Shown here piece after piece: positions 1 through 11,206 of a stretch of 64,000 bases of DNA. Source of the DNA: Cunninghamia lanceolata (lineage: Eukaryota > Streptophyta > Pinopsida > Cupressales > Cupressaceae); the NCBI GenBank assembly GCA_027924645.1, contig BSBN01000334.1, positions 2,170,001 through 2,234,000 of the forward strand. The letters run 5' to 3'. Position numbers and translations under genes: made by a program. Position 1 is the stretch's first letter; every line of letters starts with the position of its first letter. The notes beneath the pieces are model-generated. The model made no database searches. It was not told where the DNA came from and saw only the letters and a program-made list of their open reading frames with translations.

Positions 1-2
1 TA

Positions 3-1874
3 AAGGTTGATGTCACCAAGTATACTGGAAGCTTGAATGAAGATGAGTTGTTAGATTGGATTGCTGCACTGGATAATCACTTTGAATGTGAAGATGTTGC
101 TGAGGATCAGAAGGTAAAGATTGCAAAGACCAAGTTAGGAGGTCATGCTTTGGTATGGTGGGATTATGTACAATCTGAGAGAAGGAAACAAGGGAAGTCT
201 AAGATCACTTCATGGGATAAGATGGTTGCAAGGATAAAAGGTAAATTCTTGCCAAGGGATTATGAAATCCAGATGTTTAAGAAGCTGCAATTTTTAAAGC
301 AGAAAGACATGGATGTGAAAGCATATACTGAGGAATTTTATCTGTTGAGTATGAGATCTGGTCATCATGAGAATGAGGTAGAAAAGGTGGCTAGGTACTT
401 GGCTGGTTTGAGGTTTAACATACAGGATGAGTTAGTTTTAGCTAACCCTAAGAATGTGGAGGATTGTTACCAAATGGCAATCAGGATTGAAGAAAAGATG
501 AATAGAGGACATGATAAGTCCATGAGAGGAAGAGGAAACAATAGGGGAAGAGGAACAGCCCCTGCACAAAAGCAAACAAATGAGGGTCAAGAAGACACTG
601 GTAAAGGACAGGGACAGTCTGATTTCAGAGGTGGATGGAAAGGTAATAGAGGAAGATTTGGAGGTGGTAGAGGTTCTACTACATTTTCAGGAAAGTGTTA
701 CACCTGTGGAGAGTTTGGTCATCCATCTTTCAAATGTCCAGAAAACAAAGGTTCATCATCCAGAAATGATAGAACAAGTGACAAGAGAGTACAACTTGTA
801 CACGAAGAGAAAGAAGAAGAAAGTGCACAGAGTTCAAACAGAGGTCCTGATAATGTTGGATATCCAGAGAGTGGAGAATCACTGATGTTAAGGAGAATTA
901 GTTTGCAGGCATCAAAGGATATGATGCAAAGAAGAGCTCTTTTCAAGACCACATGTAAGAGCAAAGGTAAGGTATGTAAGGTTGTCATTGATACTGGTTC
1001 AACAGACAACATGGTATCCCAGGAAATGGTGGATAAACTGAAGCTGGAAAGGATTCCACATCCACACCCTTACAAGGCATCTTGGGTGAGTGATAGGCAA
1101 TCACTTTTTGTCTCTGAACAGGCATATGTGGATTTCCAGATTGGACCATATCAGGATAGAATTTTGTGTGATATATTGCCTATGGAATGTTGTCACCTAC
1201 TGCTGGGTAGACCATGGCAATTTGACAGAAGGGTACTGTATGATGGGTATGCTAATACCTACACCATCAAGAAGGATGGGAAGACTATTAAGTTGATGCC
1301 ATTGCAGGCAAAAGCTGCAGTACAGAAGGCAGCTCAAATCATTTTAATGGGAAAGAAGGAGTTTGTGCAGAAGCCTACAAGAGCAGGCATAAAGGCAGTT
1401 CAGGACACTACAGGGAAAGGAGTTGTTACAGACAACAAGCTGAAGAAAGTTTTAGTTGTGACTGACAGAGGTCAGCAGCAGGTTCCGAAACAGGTTTGCA
1501 CACAGCAACCATCAGTTGAGAAGAATGACAAGGATGTTGTCATAGTTGGGACTATTGCTTGTCCTATGAAGATTGACAGGAAGATACAGTTGAACACCAC
1601 AGAGGCAGTTCAGACAGAGGTTCTGGTCAGACAATCTGACAAACACAGAGACAACCTGAGAAGGGCCTACATCAATAGGCATGAGGATTTACTTGCCAGC
1701 AAGCAAGTTACAGTTCGGAAGTCTTGGATAAGTCAAGAGACAGCAGCAGATAAAGCTGGAGCAGGTCAGACTATTGACAAAGCAAAGTATAGAGGTGGAG
1801 GACTTCCACATACTAAACTCATGGGACATGAGTTCTTTTCTGTTGGGGAGTATGGTGCAGGAGCACCTACCTGA
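3..1874 (+). CDS. gag-pro: Gypsy-type gag-protease polyprotein, 5' truncated by window edge
   Basis: The frame is open from base 3 with no ATG needed, so the protein starts upstream of the window; the first possible alternative start is only a TTG at 33. Counting from 33, the retrotransposon gag domain covers about residues 5-155 (with LVWWDY and an IKGKFLP motif). A Gly/Arg-rich stretch follows, then one CCHC zinc knuckle (CYTCGEFGHPSFKC, about 222-235) and a retropepsin domain with catalytic DTG in VVIDTGSTDNMVS and LLLGRPWQFDRR (about 310-405). The last 200 residues, ending GEYGAGAPT, resemble nothing I recognise. Known of the family: Gypsy gag-pol normally continues into reverse transcriptase; here a stop follows and no RT, RNase H or integrase is found downstream. 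It has no internal stop, unlike most other frames in the window. E5 on the minus strand carries a related protease and linker (GKKEFV, VIVG...CP). Confidence 0.85.
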   Translation, partial: KVDVTKYTGSLNEDELLDWIAALDNHFECEDVAEDQKVKIAKTKLGGHALVWWDYVQSERRKQGKSKITSWDKMVARIKGKFLPRDYEIQMFKKLQFLKQKDMDVKAYTEEFYLLSMRSGHHENEVEKVARYLAGLRFNIQDELVLANPKNVEDCYQMAIRIEEKMNRGHDKSMRGRGNNRGRGTAPAQKQTNEGQEDTGKGQGQSDFRGGWKGNRGRFGGGRGSTTFSGKCYTCGEFGHPSFKCPENKGSSSRNDRTSDKRVQLVHEEKEEESAQSSNRGPDNVGYPESGESLMLRRISLQASKDMMQRRALFKTTCKSKGKVCKVVIDTGSTDNMVSQEMVDKLKLERIPHPHPYKASWVSDRQSLFVSEQAYVDFQIGPYQDRILCDILPMECCHLLLGRPWQFDRRVLYDGYANTYTIKKDGKTIKLMPLQAKAAVQKAAQIILMGKKEFVQKPTRAGIKAVQDTTGKGVVTDNKLKKVLVVTDRGQQQVPKQVCTQQPSVEKNDKDVVIVGTIACPMKIDRKIQLNTTEAVQTEVLVRQSDKHRDNLRRAYINRHEDLLASKQVTVRKSWISQETAADKAGAGQTIDKAKYRGGGLPHTKLMGHEFFSVGEYGAGAPT

Positions 1875-1934
1875 CAGCTGGCCTTCATAAGGCAGTTAGT
1901 AGTTATAGGTCTTGTTTGTGTTTCCAAGAAGGTC

Positions 1935-2460
1935 TGTTAAGACCAAATGCATGTAATAAGGTCATGCTGATCATGATAAGATCATGCTGACCAGGCTTTT
2001 GCTATTTTTATCTAGTTAGTTATAACAGCTGTCATGATGTATGTTCGGTTGGATCTCCCAGCCGCCTGGAGAGTTCCCAGCCGCTTGGAGTCGGGTCAGT
2101 AGTACTCGTAGGAAAGTCTTTATAAGCATGAGCTCGTTTGATATTGCAGGCAGACAGATATCATCGATCGGCAGTCTAGTATTGCATTAAGCAGAGGAGT
2201 CTGAGTGTTCTGTGTGAGGAACATCATATTGTATTGCATCTTTGAATCAATAAAGATCCTGTTTGTGTTCTTGCTCTGGTTGGATTCCTTTGTGTAATCG
2301 ATTTGCTGGTTTGAGAGGGTTTCATGGATTTCCTGATCCATTCCACAGGTTGACTCATCTGATCGGTGGAATGGTAATGTACAGTAGGATAGGTAGTAGT
2401 TTGTTTTCTCTTTGCATGCAGGTGTGCAGGATCGCGGTCAAGAGATGTTGAAGACCCTAG
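1935..2460 (+). repeat. Putative 3' LTR of the gag-protease element
   Basis: A TG start (TGTTAAGACC) lies 60 bp after the gag-protease stop. A TATA-like CTTTATAAGC is at about 2117, and an AATAAAG polyadenylation-type signal at about 2248 precedes a T-rich run. Short direct repeats occur inside (CAGCCGC at about 2060 and 2080; GATCATG...CTGA at about 1965-2000). The partner LTR lies outside the window and no clear purine tract precedes 1935, so both borders are estimates. It could instead be 3' untranslated sequence. Confidence 0.35.
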
Positions 2461-2479
2461 CATGGGTATGTGCTAGGTC

Positions 2480-3490
2480 AAACTGATAAGACAGAGTGTC
2501 AAAGATCACCCTGAGGTTGAATCGGGTCATTCCTGAAGGATCGACGAAGAGAGATTTCGCTAAGTGAAGAAGTTCGTGAAGACGGCATCATCAGGATATT
2601 TCTACAAATATCCTGCAGTCGGGTTAGACATCGTCATCCGGATAAGTGGAGGAGGTCAGCATGATGTTGTCGATTGCATGAAGTGTGAATTCGTCGGGGT
2701 GATCATCATCTAGAGGAGCCGAGGAGGAGTGCATCGGCATCAGGATCGAGATCGGGTCATGAAACTATTGGAGTTTTCATGTTGCGAGTGCATCAGGATG
2801 TTTAGGTCAGACATAGACTAAGTGCATGTATCGACATCAGGATCATCATATCAGAGTGCCAAACATCCGCGTATCGCAAGTAGATGCGGGAGAGAAAGTT
2901 CGTGTTTTTCGACTAAGTGTATGAAGAGGTCATCAGGATATTGGGTGACGTCATCGTCAGCAGGATATGACGTCATCGTCATCAGGATATTGAGATATCC
3001 CCCTGTGCGAGTTTATCCTGCCGTTGTTAAGTGGTTAAGTATCGGCATCGGCAGAAAGTGTGAAGCATCATCAGGAGGTTTCGAAGAGAACCGGATAAGT
3101 TATATCATGATGCTGTTGTTTGTATCATTGGCTAGCGGAGCATCGGGGGTAAGTTGCTGAAGGTGATCGTCATCAGGATATTTGAGCAACCGGATGTTTG
3201 GATATCCTGCTGACGAAGGTAGTGTTGAAGATCATGATGAAGACGTTAGTGTTCGGTGCCCGATGAACAGTGCAACAGGAGGATGTGTTCGCCCGCTGAA
3301 TATCATGATGATGATAGGCGACTGGCGGAGGAGGTGAACGGTAGTCGGCAAGAGGATGTTGGTGGTCGTCCGAAACATGATGATGCTGACCGTGTAACGT
3401 GAAATATGATGATGCTGTTGGTAGTTTTAGGAAATATGATGATGATGGCGAAGATGATGATGATGAGGTTGGTCTGCAGACATTCATGCT
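2480..3490. repeat. Array of CATCAGGATA and TGACGTCA motifs
   Basis: About 1 kb of GC-richer sequence holds many copies of a CATCAGGAT(A) word, often preceded by CATCGT, with some inverted copies (ATATCCTGC). Two identical TGACGTCATCGTCA words lie 22 bp apart at 2946 and 2968. TGACGTCA is the palindromic core recognised by plant bZIP (TGA/CRE-type) factors. The organisation resembles the U3 array of E6 (57400-58060), suggesting LTR or promoter-derived sequence. No supported gene is seen. Confidence 0.6.
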
Positions 3491-3589
3491 ATATGCGAAG
3501 GTTATAGTGTGGATGCCTCTGCATCATTGTGTTTTGCATGTTTTTGCATGGTCTAAATTTGTGTGGTGATGAGTCCCACCTCACAATGT

Positions 3590-3914
3590 GTGTTTGTTTA
3601 CTTTAGTTAGCATTTTATATATACAGATATGTGATTGCTTAATCATGTCTTCTATTCATGTCTTCTTTGTGTATTGTGTGACTGTATTCATGTCTTCTCT
3701 GTGTATTGCATGCTTTCACTAAATTCTCCATGTATTGCATGTTTCCTTACTGTATTCATTGTGTCTTATGTGACTACTAAGTGTTTTCTTATGTTTGCCT
3801 AAGCTTGGGGACTAGTGATAGGCTTCAAACTTAGGGTGTGTTTGATGTGCTTTGACCATACTTTAATGCATGTATGGATTGTAAGGTCATACATACATTA
3901 AAGTGGGGGCTAAA
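3590..3914 (+). other. 3' tail and polypurine tract of an E4-related element
   Basis: The last 17 bases (TTAAAGTGGGGGCTAAA, 3898-3914) form a polypurine tract directly before a TG. The same tract occurs before the E4 3' LTR at 36349-36365. The preceding sequence, including CTTTAATGCATGTATGG and CATACATACATTAAAG, also matches the E4 tail (36068-36365). In LTR elements this tract primes plus-strand DNA synthesis. Confidence 0.75.
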
Positions 3915-4870
3915 TGTTATGGAGTAAAAAGTGGACACATGCCTTTTTACTTCCTAGTTTAGCTCTTAGGTCCTATTTGCTTCCTTATACTTAATTTTAC
4001 ATTATAATTGATCATCCTGAAGGAAATTTGCATGACACCCATGACATTTTGGACACTTGGGACCTCATTTAACTTAACCCTGACCTAATCTGGGTCCCTA
4101 GACTTGGGTACCAACTGCCTAAGTCCCCCTAATTAGTCAAGGCTAATTAATGGCATGTCAGATTAGGCCCTTCCAAAATGTTCCTCCTTGTTAGCTTTTG
4201 TAATTTAAATTCATAAATTTTAGTAGGAAAGCATATATAAATGAGTTTGTGAATTTATTTTAAACGTAGATGGATAACGTGAACTTATGATATTGGAGCA
4301 AAGAGCATTCAAGGCATTCATTGTGTTATTGTTGTAGATTTTTGTTTGTATTTGTGTGTTTGTTGTAGATATGGATTCATCATCCATCTCCTTATGAGTT
4401 GAAGAGATTTCATCATCCTAAGGACTTCACCTATGAGGTGACATCATTATTATTTGAATCATTTCATCATTTAGATTTTCTTTAGCCTCTACCTTGTAAG
4501 GGCATGCTATCTCATTAACAACGGTGTTGGGAAAGTTTGAATGCTAAACCATGATTTGACTGGAGCAAATCCCTAAACACCACAACCATCAAACCCCTCT
4601 CTTGTCATCATGTGTGCAAGTTATAGGTACAAGTTTCTAGAAAAGTGGAGCTACAAGGAAGCAGTGCAGGAATCAAAGTTTCAAGATCCAAAAAATAGTT
4701 CTAGATTATCTCCCCGAATAGACTTGGGTGGTTGCCTCCCTAGTCCATAGGGCTTGAATCTTCTGGATTTGGTTTTTGAGCATCATTTGTAGTATTTTTT
4801 TAGTTGTGACCTTTGGTAGAATCTCACTTCTAGACTTGGGTGGTTGCTAAATTTGTCCTCTGACACCTCT
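3915..4870 (+). repeat. 3' LTR of an E4-related element (right border unresolved)
   Basis: It starts TGTTATGG right after the polypurine tract. It shares landmarks in order with the E4 LTR: a TATA box (TATATAAAT, 4234-4242), an AAGGGCATGC motif near 4500, a TAAACACCACAAC block near 4575, AAAAGTGGAGCTACAAG near 4640 and GACTTGGGTG near 4720. It is much more diverged from the E4 LTRs than these are from each other. I could not find the terminal CA, so the end is the last point of recognisable similarity. Confidence 0.6.
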
Positions 4871-5247
4871 GCTTCTAGAATCAAGTTCTCCTCTATTCAC
4901 TGATCTCAGTGCTTCTTTTGGTTCATCTGTATCTATCATGGTTTGAAATTTATTCTTTGATAATTATAGAACTTGGGTTTAGTACATATTTGACCTAGGG
5001 TTTGATAAAAGGCTTGATTAAATCATATCTTTCCATAGCACTCTTGGGCACAAGATTTGTAGCTGAGTCCTCTTCCATCTTGTAGTGACTTAGCTCAGTT
5101 TTTTTCTTGAATGTTATTGTGGAAGAGGGTTTGATCTAGTGTGCATGGTAGTCTTCTTCATTCTCTTTTTCACATATAATAGGTGATAAAGAGGCAAGAT
5201 GAACATGTTTTGATGCTAAATTGGTGGATTTGGGTCTTGATTAGGTG

Positions 5248-7393
5248 AAGTATCAATGGGTTTACGACCCAGATGGCTTTATGAAAAAGTGGTTGTCCCA
5301 ATCTAAATCCCCAATTCCTTGTGAAAATCAAGTTCACCCATTATTTGAGGCAATATGATCACCTATGGTTGACACTGATGATGTTTATATTGAGTTGAAT
5401 CAGATTCTAGACTAGTCTTGACCTTGGTGGGAAGTATTTTATCAGCCTAAAAGAGTTTATGACCCTTCTAGACTAATGAATCATGGTCTCAGAGTTGTTC
5501 TTGTAAAAGAGGACTATAGTATTGAGAAAATCAATTCCTATTAGAATATAGGTAAGAGATTTTTGAGATGGAGAGGATCTTTGGTGATGTCAGTAGTGAT
5601 GAAACTTGGCAGCAATTATGGGATGATGAACATGAGCAACTACTTTACTCTATGATGTAAGATAGATTTTTGGAGAGGAGGAAGAGAAAGAAATGAGGTT
5701 AGATAAGGAGTGAGAAGAGTCAGAGAAAGAGAAAGAACCAATGAAGAAATGACAGAAGCTCAAATTATAGGAGGAATTCGAGGAAGAAGAATATGTACTC
5801 ATCATTTCAGCACCATCATTGGGGCTGAAATCTAGTGCCACAATAGCTAGAGGTATTTAGATAAGTATTCCTATACCTTTTCTCCTTCTCAATCTTTCCA
5901 TGATCCTCTCATCACTCCCCTCACCGCTATAGTCCCTCCATTGTTTGCTACCTCACCCATGACTCCATCACTTGCCTTTTCTTCACCTATAATTGCCTCA
6001 CAATTATCATCTCCTCCCCTTTTAAATTTGTCATCATTTCCCCTTCTATTCTAATGATGCAATCACCCCTGCTACCTAGTCTTGGTATTTCTTCAACACA
6101 ACAATAGGTAACCATTGCATATGGTTTTCCACAAGGTTTTCCCTTCACTAGTGGGGTGATTTAGTCCCAATAGAGTTCCATCACCAGGTTGAGACTACTT
6201 GAAAGGCTCGGGAGACTCACCTAGAGAAACATAGGAAGAAGGAAGGGAGAGCCCCTATGGTTCCATGCATGCAGTATTTATATGACCATTCACAACAGTC
6301 ATTGATGATCGCACATATGACCCCAACTATGATCAAACCACATGAACAAATGAAACCAGAGGACTACTCCATACATGCTGTGGGTTTGAATCTATTATAG
6401 GCTAGACCGTAAGATAACGTTGAGCTAATGGAAGAAATTTAAAAGTTTGTCACTATAGATTTCATCAAAATGAGCAAGAAGCTTGAGAAACAGGGGCTTG
6501 AGCTATGATGGATAAAGGGAACCGTAGATTGACTCAGCATAGAGACAAAGGCCAAAGATATGGAAATTTCTAGATTGACTCTCAACTTGCAAAGTAAAGT
6601 GTCAAAGGAGGCATTCCAGGAAGAGCAAGCCAAGAAAGCAAGGTTACAGTTGGAGTTGGATTCTACTAAGGTTTTAGTTGAGTAATTAAAATAGGAGAAG
6701 AGTGTGGCAAAGAAGAATATCCATGAAAGCTGTGATGAATTGACTCAGCTGCATAAGAGTCTTTTAGATCAAAAAGATTCTAATAAACAACTTTGAGATG
6801 AAATTCATGTAAAGGAGCAAAAGATTATTTAGTTGAAGCAGGAGCTTATGTAGAGGCCCTCAACTTTTAGGGCATTTCCCATTATTTAGGAGTTGTATGT
6901 TTCATATTAGGGGTGCATATCTGAAGAAAGCTCTAAACTCAAGCCTACACTAAAGTTCATCTCTAGTGCTCAGAGTCTTAGCACAGAAGTGGACACAATA
7001 GTGAACCAGGCACTCTCATTTGTTTCCCCAAAGGTTGTTGAATCTCAACTACTGTTACAGAAGTTGTACAATGCTTATGAAGAAATTCTCCAAGCAGTAG
7101 GGGTTGACAACAGAAAGACAACCACAGTGATGGTCAATGAATTCTTGAGTCAGAATAAAGCTTCCCTTGAGTGGAAGGCTCATCTTGCTGCCTTGAAATA
7201 GGTGGTAAAGGAAATGAAGGAACACATTGAACATTTGGTCTGGTTAGGACTCCTCTCCCCATTTCTTGATGATTCCATAGTGTCAAACTCCTTTATTAAC
7301 CAATACATTGATGCAGAAAGAGCATGCACACAACTCAACAGACTAACATATCTTATATCAAGAAACCTAATGGCTATAATGTGTTACATTTAA
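5248..7393 (+). pseudogene. Decayed unknown reading frame with a coiled-coil region
   Basis: Readable pieces are about 5248-5545 (a stretch with QWVYDPDGF), 5568-5660 (DETWQQLWDDEHEQ) and a long frame from about 6428 to 7393. The last contains charged heptad-like sequence (KDMEISRLTLNLQSK, DELTQLHKSLLDQK) typical of a coiled coil, then SAQSLSTEVDTIVNQALSF. The middle, 5840-6100, is Pro/Ser-rich. The 6428-7393 frame is broken by about a dozen TAG/TAA/TGA codons, most explicable as CAG, CAA or CGA with C to T changes. I see no gag knuckle, protease, RT or integrase signature. It is probably the internal region of another decayed retroelement, or a captured plant gene; I do not recognise it. Confidence 0.45.
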
Positions 7394-8927
7394 ATTGTCA
7401 AACCAGGGAATCATATTCTTCTTGGATGGTGCTCGTACTATGTGTACAATCAAGGATTCTTGAATTGTAATCTATAAGTTGTGCATAGAAACAAACTATA
7501 GGAAAGGAAACAAATTCTACTTTACAAGGAATACCAATTACTACAAGTAGGTAATGTTGTTAATAAATAATCAATGCTTTATTTAATTGGAAAAATAGTC
7601 TATGTAACTCACAGTAGAGAAACAATCTATACACTAAGTCGGTGATCACCTTAAACCAACAATACAAATTAGAAAAATTAACTAATCCACATGTACAAAA
7701 AATAACAACATGAACTAATCATATAAACACATAAGATAGATACAATTACTTCAAGTGGATCTTCCTTGAGTTACTGTAATCTTCATAGAATCTAAACTAG
7801 ATCACTACTGTATCACTTAATCATTGACTAAATCCAAATCTTTGTTCTTTATTGAATGATGAAAAATACAATAATAGCTTGACAACACAATCTCTTTCTA
7901 ACCTCCTCTTGTCGTATACAAAATATAACATATATACACAAGATCTAAGTTACCTGACTAAATAAAACTTCTAAGAAACTAATCATATACTCGTCCATTC
8001 TCCCACAAGCATAGGGAGAAGACATTATTATTAATAAGACTAGAAATAGGAAACTAACTACCAAAAAGATAACTAGACATCACAGTCCCACTATGACTAT
8101 TCTTAGTCATCATGAAGACAATCATAAATAAAAATGGAACATAAACCATGATCTGAGATTCTTTCATTATTCATGACTGCATCGACTATTGAGGGCAAAA
8201 CTGTTAAGGAGTGGGGGTTATGGTTAAGTCATGCCCACTCAATTTGGATTCCTTTTCCTTTGGCTATGGGTAACTACATTGTCTACTGTAGATGAAAACA
8301 CCTCCTTTGCTATGAGTTGATAGGCAATCTCCATCATATGTAACCATGTGCTTTCTGCATATGGGTTAGTTCACCATATAATATTTATACATTAAAAACT
8401 ACTAAAATTAATAGAAATTACTATTACATCTTATGAACAATCATTAATCCACACATAGTCATTCACCAACATATCATGTGTTCTATTCTTAATGCTTTTA
8501 GTGTTTTAATGATAATTATAAGAATAGATAATGTATGGAAAAGTTTGGGAATGTCTTTAAAAACATGAACTAAAGCAACCAAAATAGAACAAAGTATAGC
8601 CTCATCACACCCCCCAACTAAATAGATTGCTGGTCCTCCAACAACTAAGGCCTTTGATTATATTGGAGAGCAATTTCTCTATAATCTGTGGGTTCCATGA
8701 CCCCTTTATCTTGTTTGAGATTGAAACCCTTCTACTCTACCAATTAGTTCCACCTGGCCCATTCTATTGCTTGGGATGTGTGTTGGTCCTACCAATGTGG
8801 GATTGAATAAAGGAGCAAGGGAGGATTAAACACTAAAGACAACTAAGTAATCCCATCCTCATTGGGTGATCTGATATACCTCTGTACCCTAGTGATTATT
8901 GTTGAGAAATTGAACACTGAGTGGGAG
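7394..8927. other. AT-rich intergenic stretch, nothing identified
   Basis: I see no reading frame, LTR border or tandem repeat that I can support. The stretch ends at the outer border of the 3.1-kb inverted repeat. Confidence 0.6.
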
Positions 8928-9615
8928 TGCATGCCTTAGCCCCTAGTTTGTTGTCTCTAAGCTTATAAAACCATTGTAAAACCCTAAAAGCCTAGAGTCC
9001 TATTACTTTCTCTACCCCGCATTGTAATCTTTCATTTATTGTTGATCGGCCATTCCTATTTTCTTAATTTGTTCCTCATGTGTTTTATAGTCGTCTGCTT
9101 ACCAGCACCCTTTGTTAGGTTGTCAGTCTGAGACCTTTGTTAAGAACAAATTTAATGCATGTGCCAAAATTATTTTTAAGTTTCTCCCAGTCAGTGTGCC
9201 ACATTGTTATTCTCTAATTCCACGGGAGCATCGACCTTTGCTAGACCCTATTTTTGTTTCTCGTGGGATTGTGAATGCAACCTTGAAGTTCAATATGTCA
9301 TATTTTTATCCTAAGGTATCATTAGTTTCATTGAAGATTGCTTCACCACGAGGAATCCTAAACTCTCCCTATGGAAAGATGAGGATGATGTTGTCAAATA
9401 CTCTATTTTCTAGTGGAGTTTTGTGGTGGTATATTATTTCATCAAAACCATTCCAAAGCTTCTGCAAGATGGTATGAGGTGGACCAATGTATATGCATTG
9501 TCCACAGTGTCAACAGAAGTAAAAATTTCACCAAGGGCATATCCTTTGTCGGACCTTCAAATTTATCAACGTTAAGGGTGATATGCTTGTTGGTCATCTT
9601 TTCTTATGGGTACTA
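8928..9615 (+). repeat. Left arm of 3.1-kb inverted repeat, outer part
   Basis: It starts TGCATGCCTTAGCCCCT and matches, in reverse complement, the right arm from 23056 inward to about 22370. Identity is roughly 85% in a stretch compared by eye. It breaks at 9615, where Copia-1 begins, and resumes at 17111. Confidence 0.85.
9112..9477 (+). other. Unrecognised ORF shared by both inverted-repeat arms (left copy)
   Basis: An open frame of 121 codons, with the reading frame also kept in the right arm (22520-22780, minus). Shared words are LDPIFVS, SYFY, GILNSP and PF near the end, at roughly 60% protein identity by eye. The first codon is not an ATG. No domain is recognised. It may be a remnant of a protein once encoded by the duplicated sequence, or a chance frame in a conserved repeat; the low complexity of evidence keeps this tentative. 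Confidence 0.25.
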
Positions 9616-11148
9616 TGTTGCAAGTATGTGCCTAATCGGTGTTGTCATTGATGTCAACATATCTTTATTATCATTGGTGTCAATTGTAGCCTATTTTCTT
9701 ATTTGGTTAGAAGCCTTATATGTTGAGGATATTGAGAAAATTAGCCCCTCTAGAAGAATCAGGAAGTAAATAGTGAATCACAGTAAAGACAATGAGTTGC
9801 ATACTGAAGAATAGTCCAAAAGATTGCTTCACATTTTTCACTAACTAAAAATCTTGGTCTGTGGATTGGAAGTTATTTACAAACATGTCTGAAGATGCTA
9901 AATCCTGAGTTTGAGTCTCCAGTATGAAGATTTGAGTGATTTACATTCACTAGAGTAAAACCTACTTTTTCTCATTATTCACTGGTGCCTGAGAGAAAGT
10001 ATTTTTCTCTGCATTCCTCCACATTAAAGTGTTTTACTCGGTGGTTCTAGAGGGAAGTCTAAGATGATGATAAGTGGCTACAATTGCAATGGTTCATGTT
10101 TTGGTGATCTGCAAGATATCTTTCTTTTATAACAGTAGAAGATAATTAAGTTCATGTGCTCTAGTGTGAAGAATCTCATGGATAAAGTGGTTTAAGCTTG
10201 TGTGGTTACTCCTGGTGATTTCAACGTGCTTGTGGATACATTCTTATCATGTTCCTACCTTTACATTGGCCCACATTAAGGAATTGAGATCATGTTTGAA
10301 GATTATTCCCAAATAAGGTAGCGTCTAACCAGTCTTAGACAACTTGGTTAACTCCAGTGATTGTGGAGATCTCTTGAAGATTATAGAAGTGTATTGTGGC
10401 ATGGAAGATGGTGTTTGAGTCCCAGCTAAGGTGTGGCATGATCCACACACACCTATACTATATTTTCTTTGCGTAATTATGAATTAGGTCAAGACCTATT
10501 TTGTAAATGTTTATAATGCCGACCTTGGAGATTGTTCCAATGGTTGATGATTGTAATGCTGACCTTGATGATAATTCCAAGGTTGATGAAGTGTATAAAT
10601 ACTTGTAATTGAGTCATGGAAAAGATGTCCTTGTGCAAAGATTGGAAGATAGGGAAAGAGGTGGAAAGGCAGAGCAGAGCAGAGGAATTGTTATACTTCA
10701 ATGTATTAATCTCAAACATGAAGAAGATGTTGATCTTGGCAGTAAGCTTGGCAATGAGTCGCCAATAAGGTTTAACAACCCTCATTGTAATCTTTCTAGG
10801 TTTAGGGTTGAGGCAGTCTGCTTGCTAGACCTAGTTGTACTTCATGGTAGTGAGCTAGCATGTTCTAGGTCCGTGGAGTGACCAAGCCTGAACATAATCT
10901 TTCAAAGATTGTAATATATTTTCAAAGCTAATCCTCTCTATGGTTTTTCTCCACCTTGGGGTTTTCCATATAAAAATCTAGCGTCTCTTGTGTTTAATGT
11001 TGCATCTATGTTTAAGGTTTTGATTTCATGCATTCATTGTTTAATCATAATAATTGTGGACAAGTGATTAATGTTTAAGTGCAGAAGTGTTTGAGTTTGT
11101 TGAACAACTAATTCACCCTCCCTCTCAGTTGTCTGGTGCATTTCAACA
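9616..11148 (+). repeat. Copia-1 5' LTR
   Basis: 1533 bp, TGTTGCAAG...TTTCAACA, with a TATA box inside. It matches 15591-17110 throughout and is a relative of the Copia-2 LTR at 23593. Confidence 0.95.
10594..10601 (+). promoter_or_regulatory. Copia-1 5' LTR TATA box
   Basis: TATAAATA in a conserved context (GAAGTGTATAAATACTTG). It is repeated at the equivalent place in the 3' LTR (16567-16574) and, as TATAAATA, in the Copia-2 LTR (24617-24624). It marks the probable U3/R promoter. Confidence 0.7.
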
Positions 11149-11150
11149 AT

Positions 11151-11162
11151 TGGTATTAGAGC
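11151..11162 (+). other. Copia-1 primer-binding site
   Basis: TGGTATTAGAGC begins two bases after the LTR end. It is a one-base variant of the plant initiator Met-tRNA complement TGGTATCAGAGC. Confidence 0.9.
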
Positions 11163-11206
11163 AAGGTTTCTCTGAAGAAAGTCTAACATCTTGAGGAAGA
11201 TCCAAA

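Noticed and set aside
580..1296. Smaller frames inside the gag-protease region
   Set aside because: They are other-frame shadows of the intact 3-1874 frame.
2480..3490. CRISPR-like or satellite array
   Set aside because: Repeat words are short, irregularly spaced and inside a plant retroelement context; no fixed repeat-spacer pattern.
3915..7393. Reading the LTR at 3915 as the 5' LTR of the frame at 5248-7393
   Set aside because: A polypurine tract precedes it, as for a 3' LTR, and no primer site was found between 4870 and 5250.
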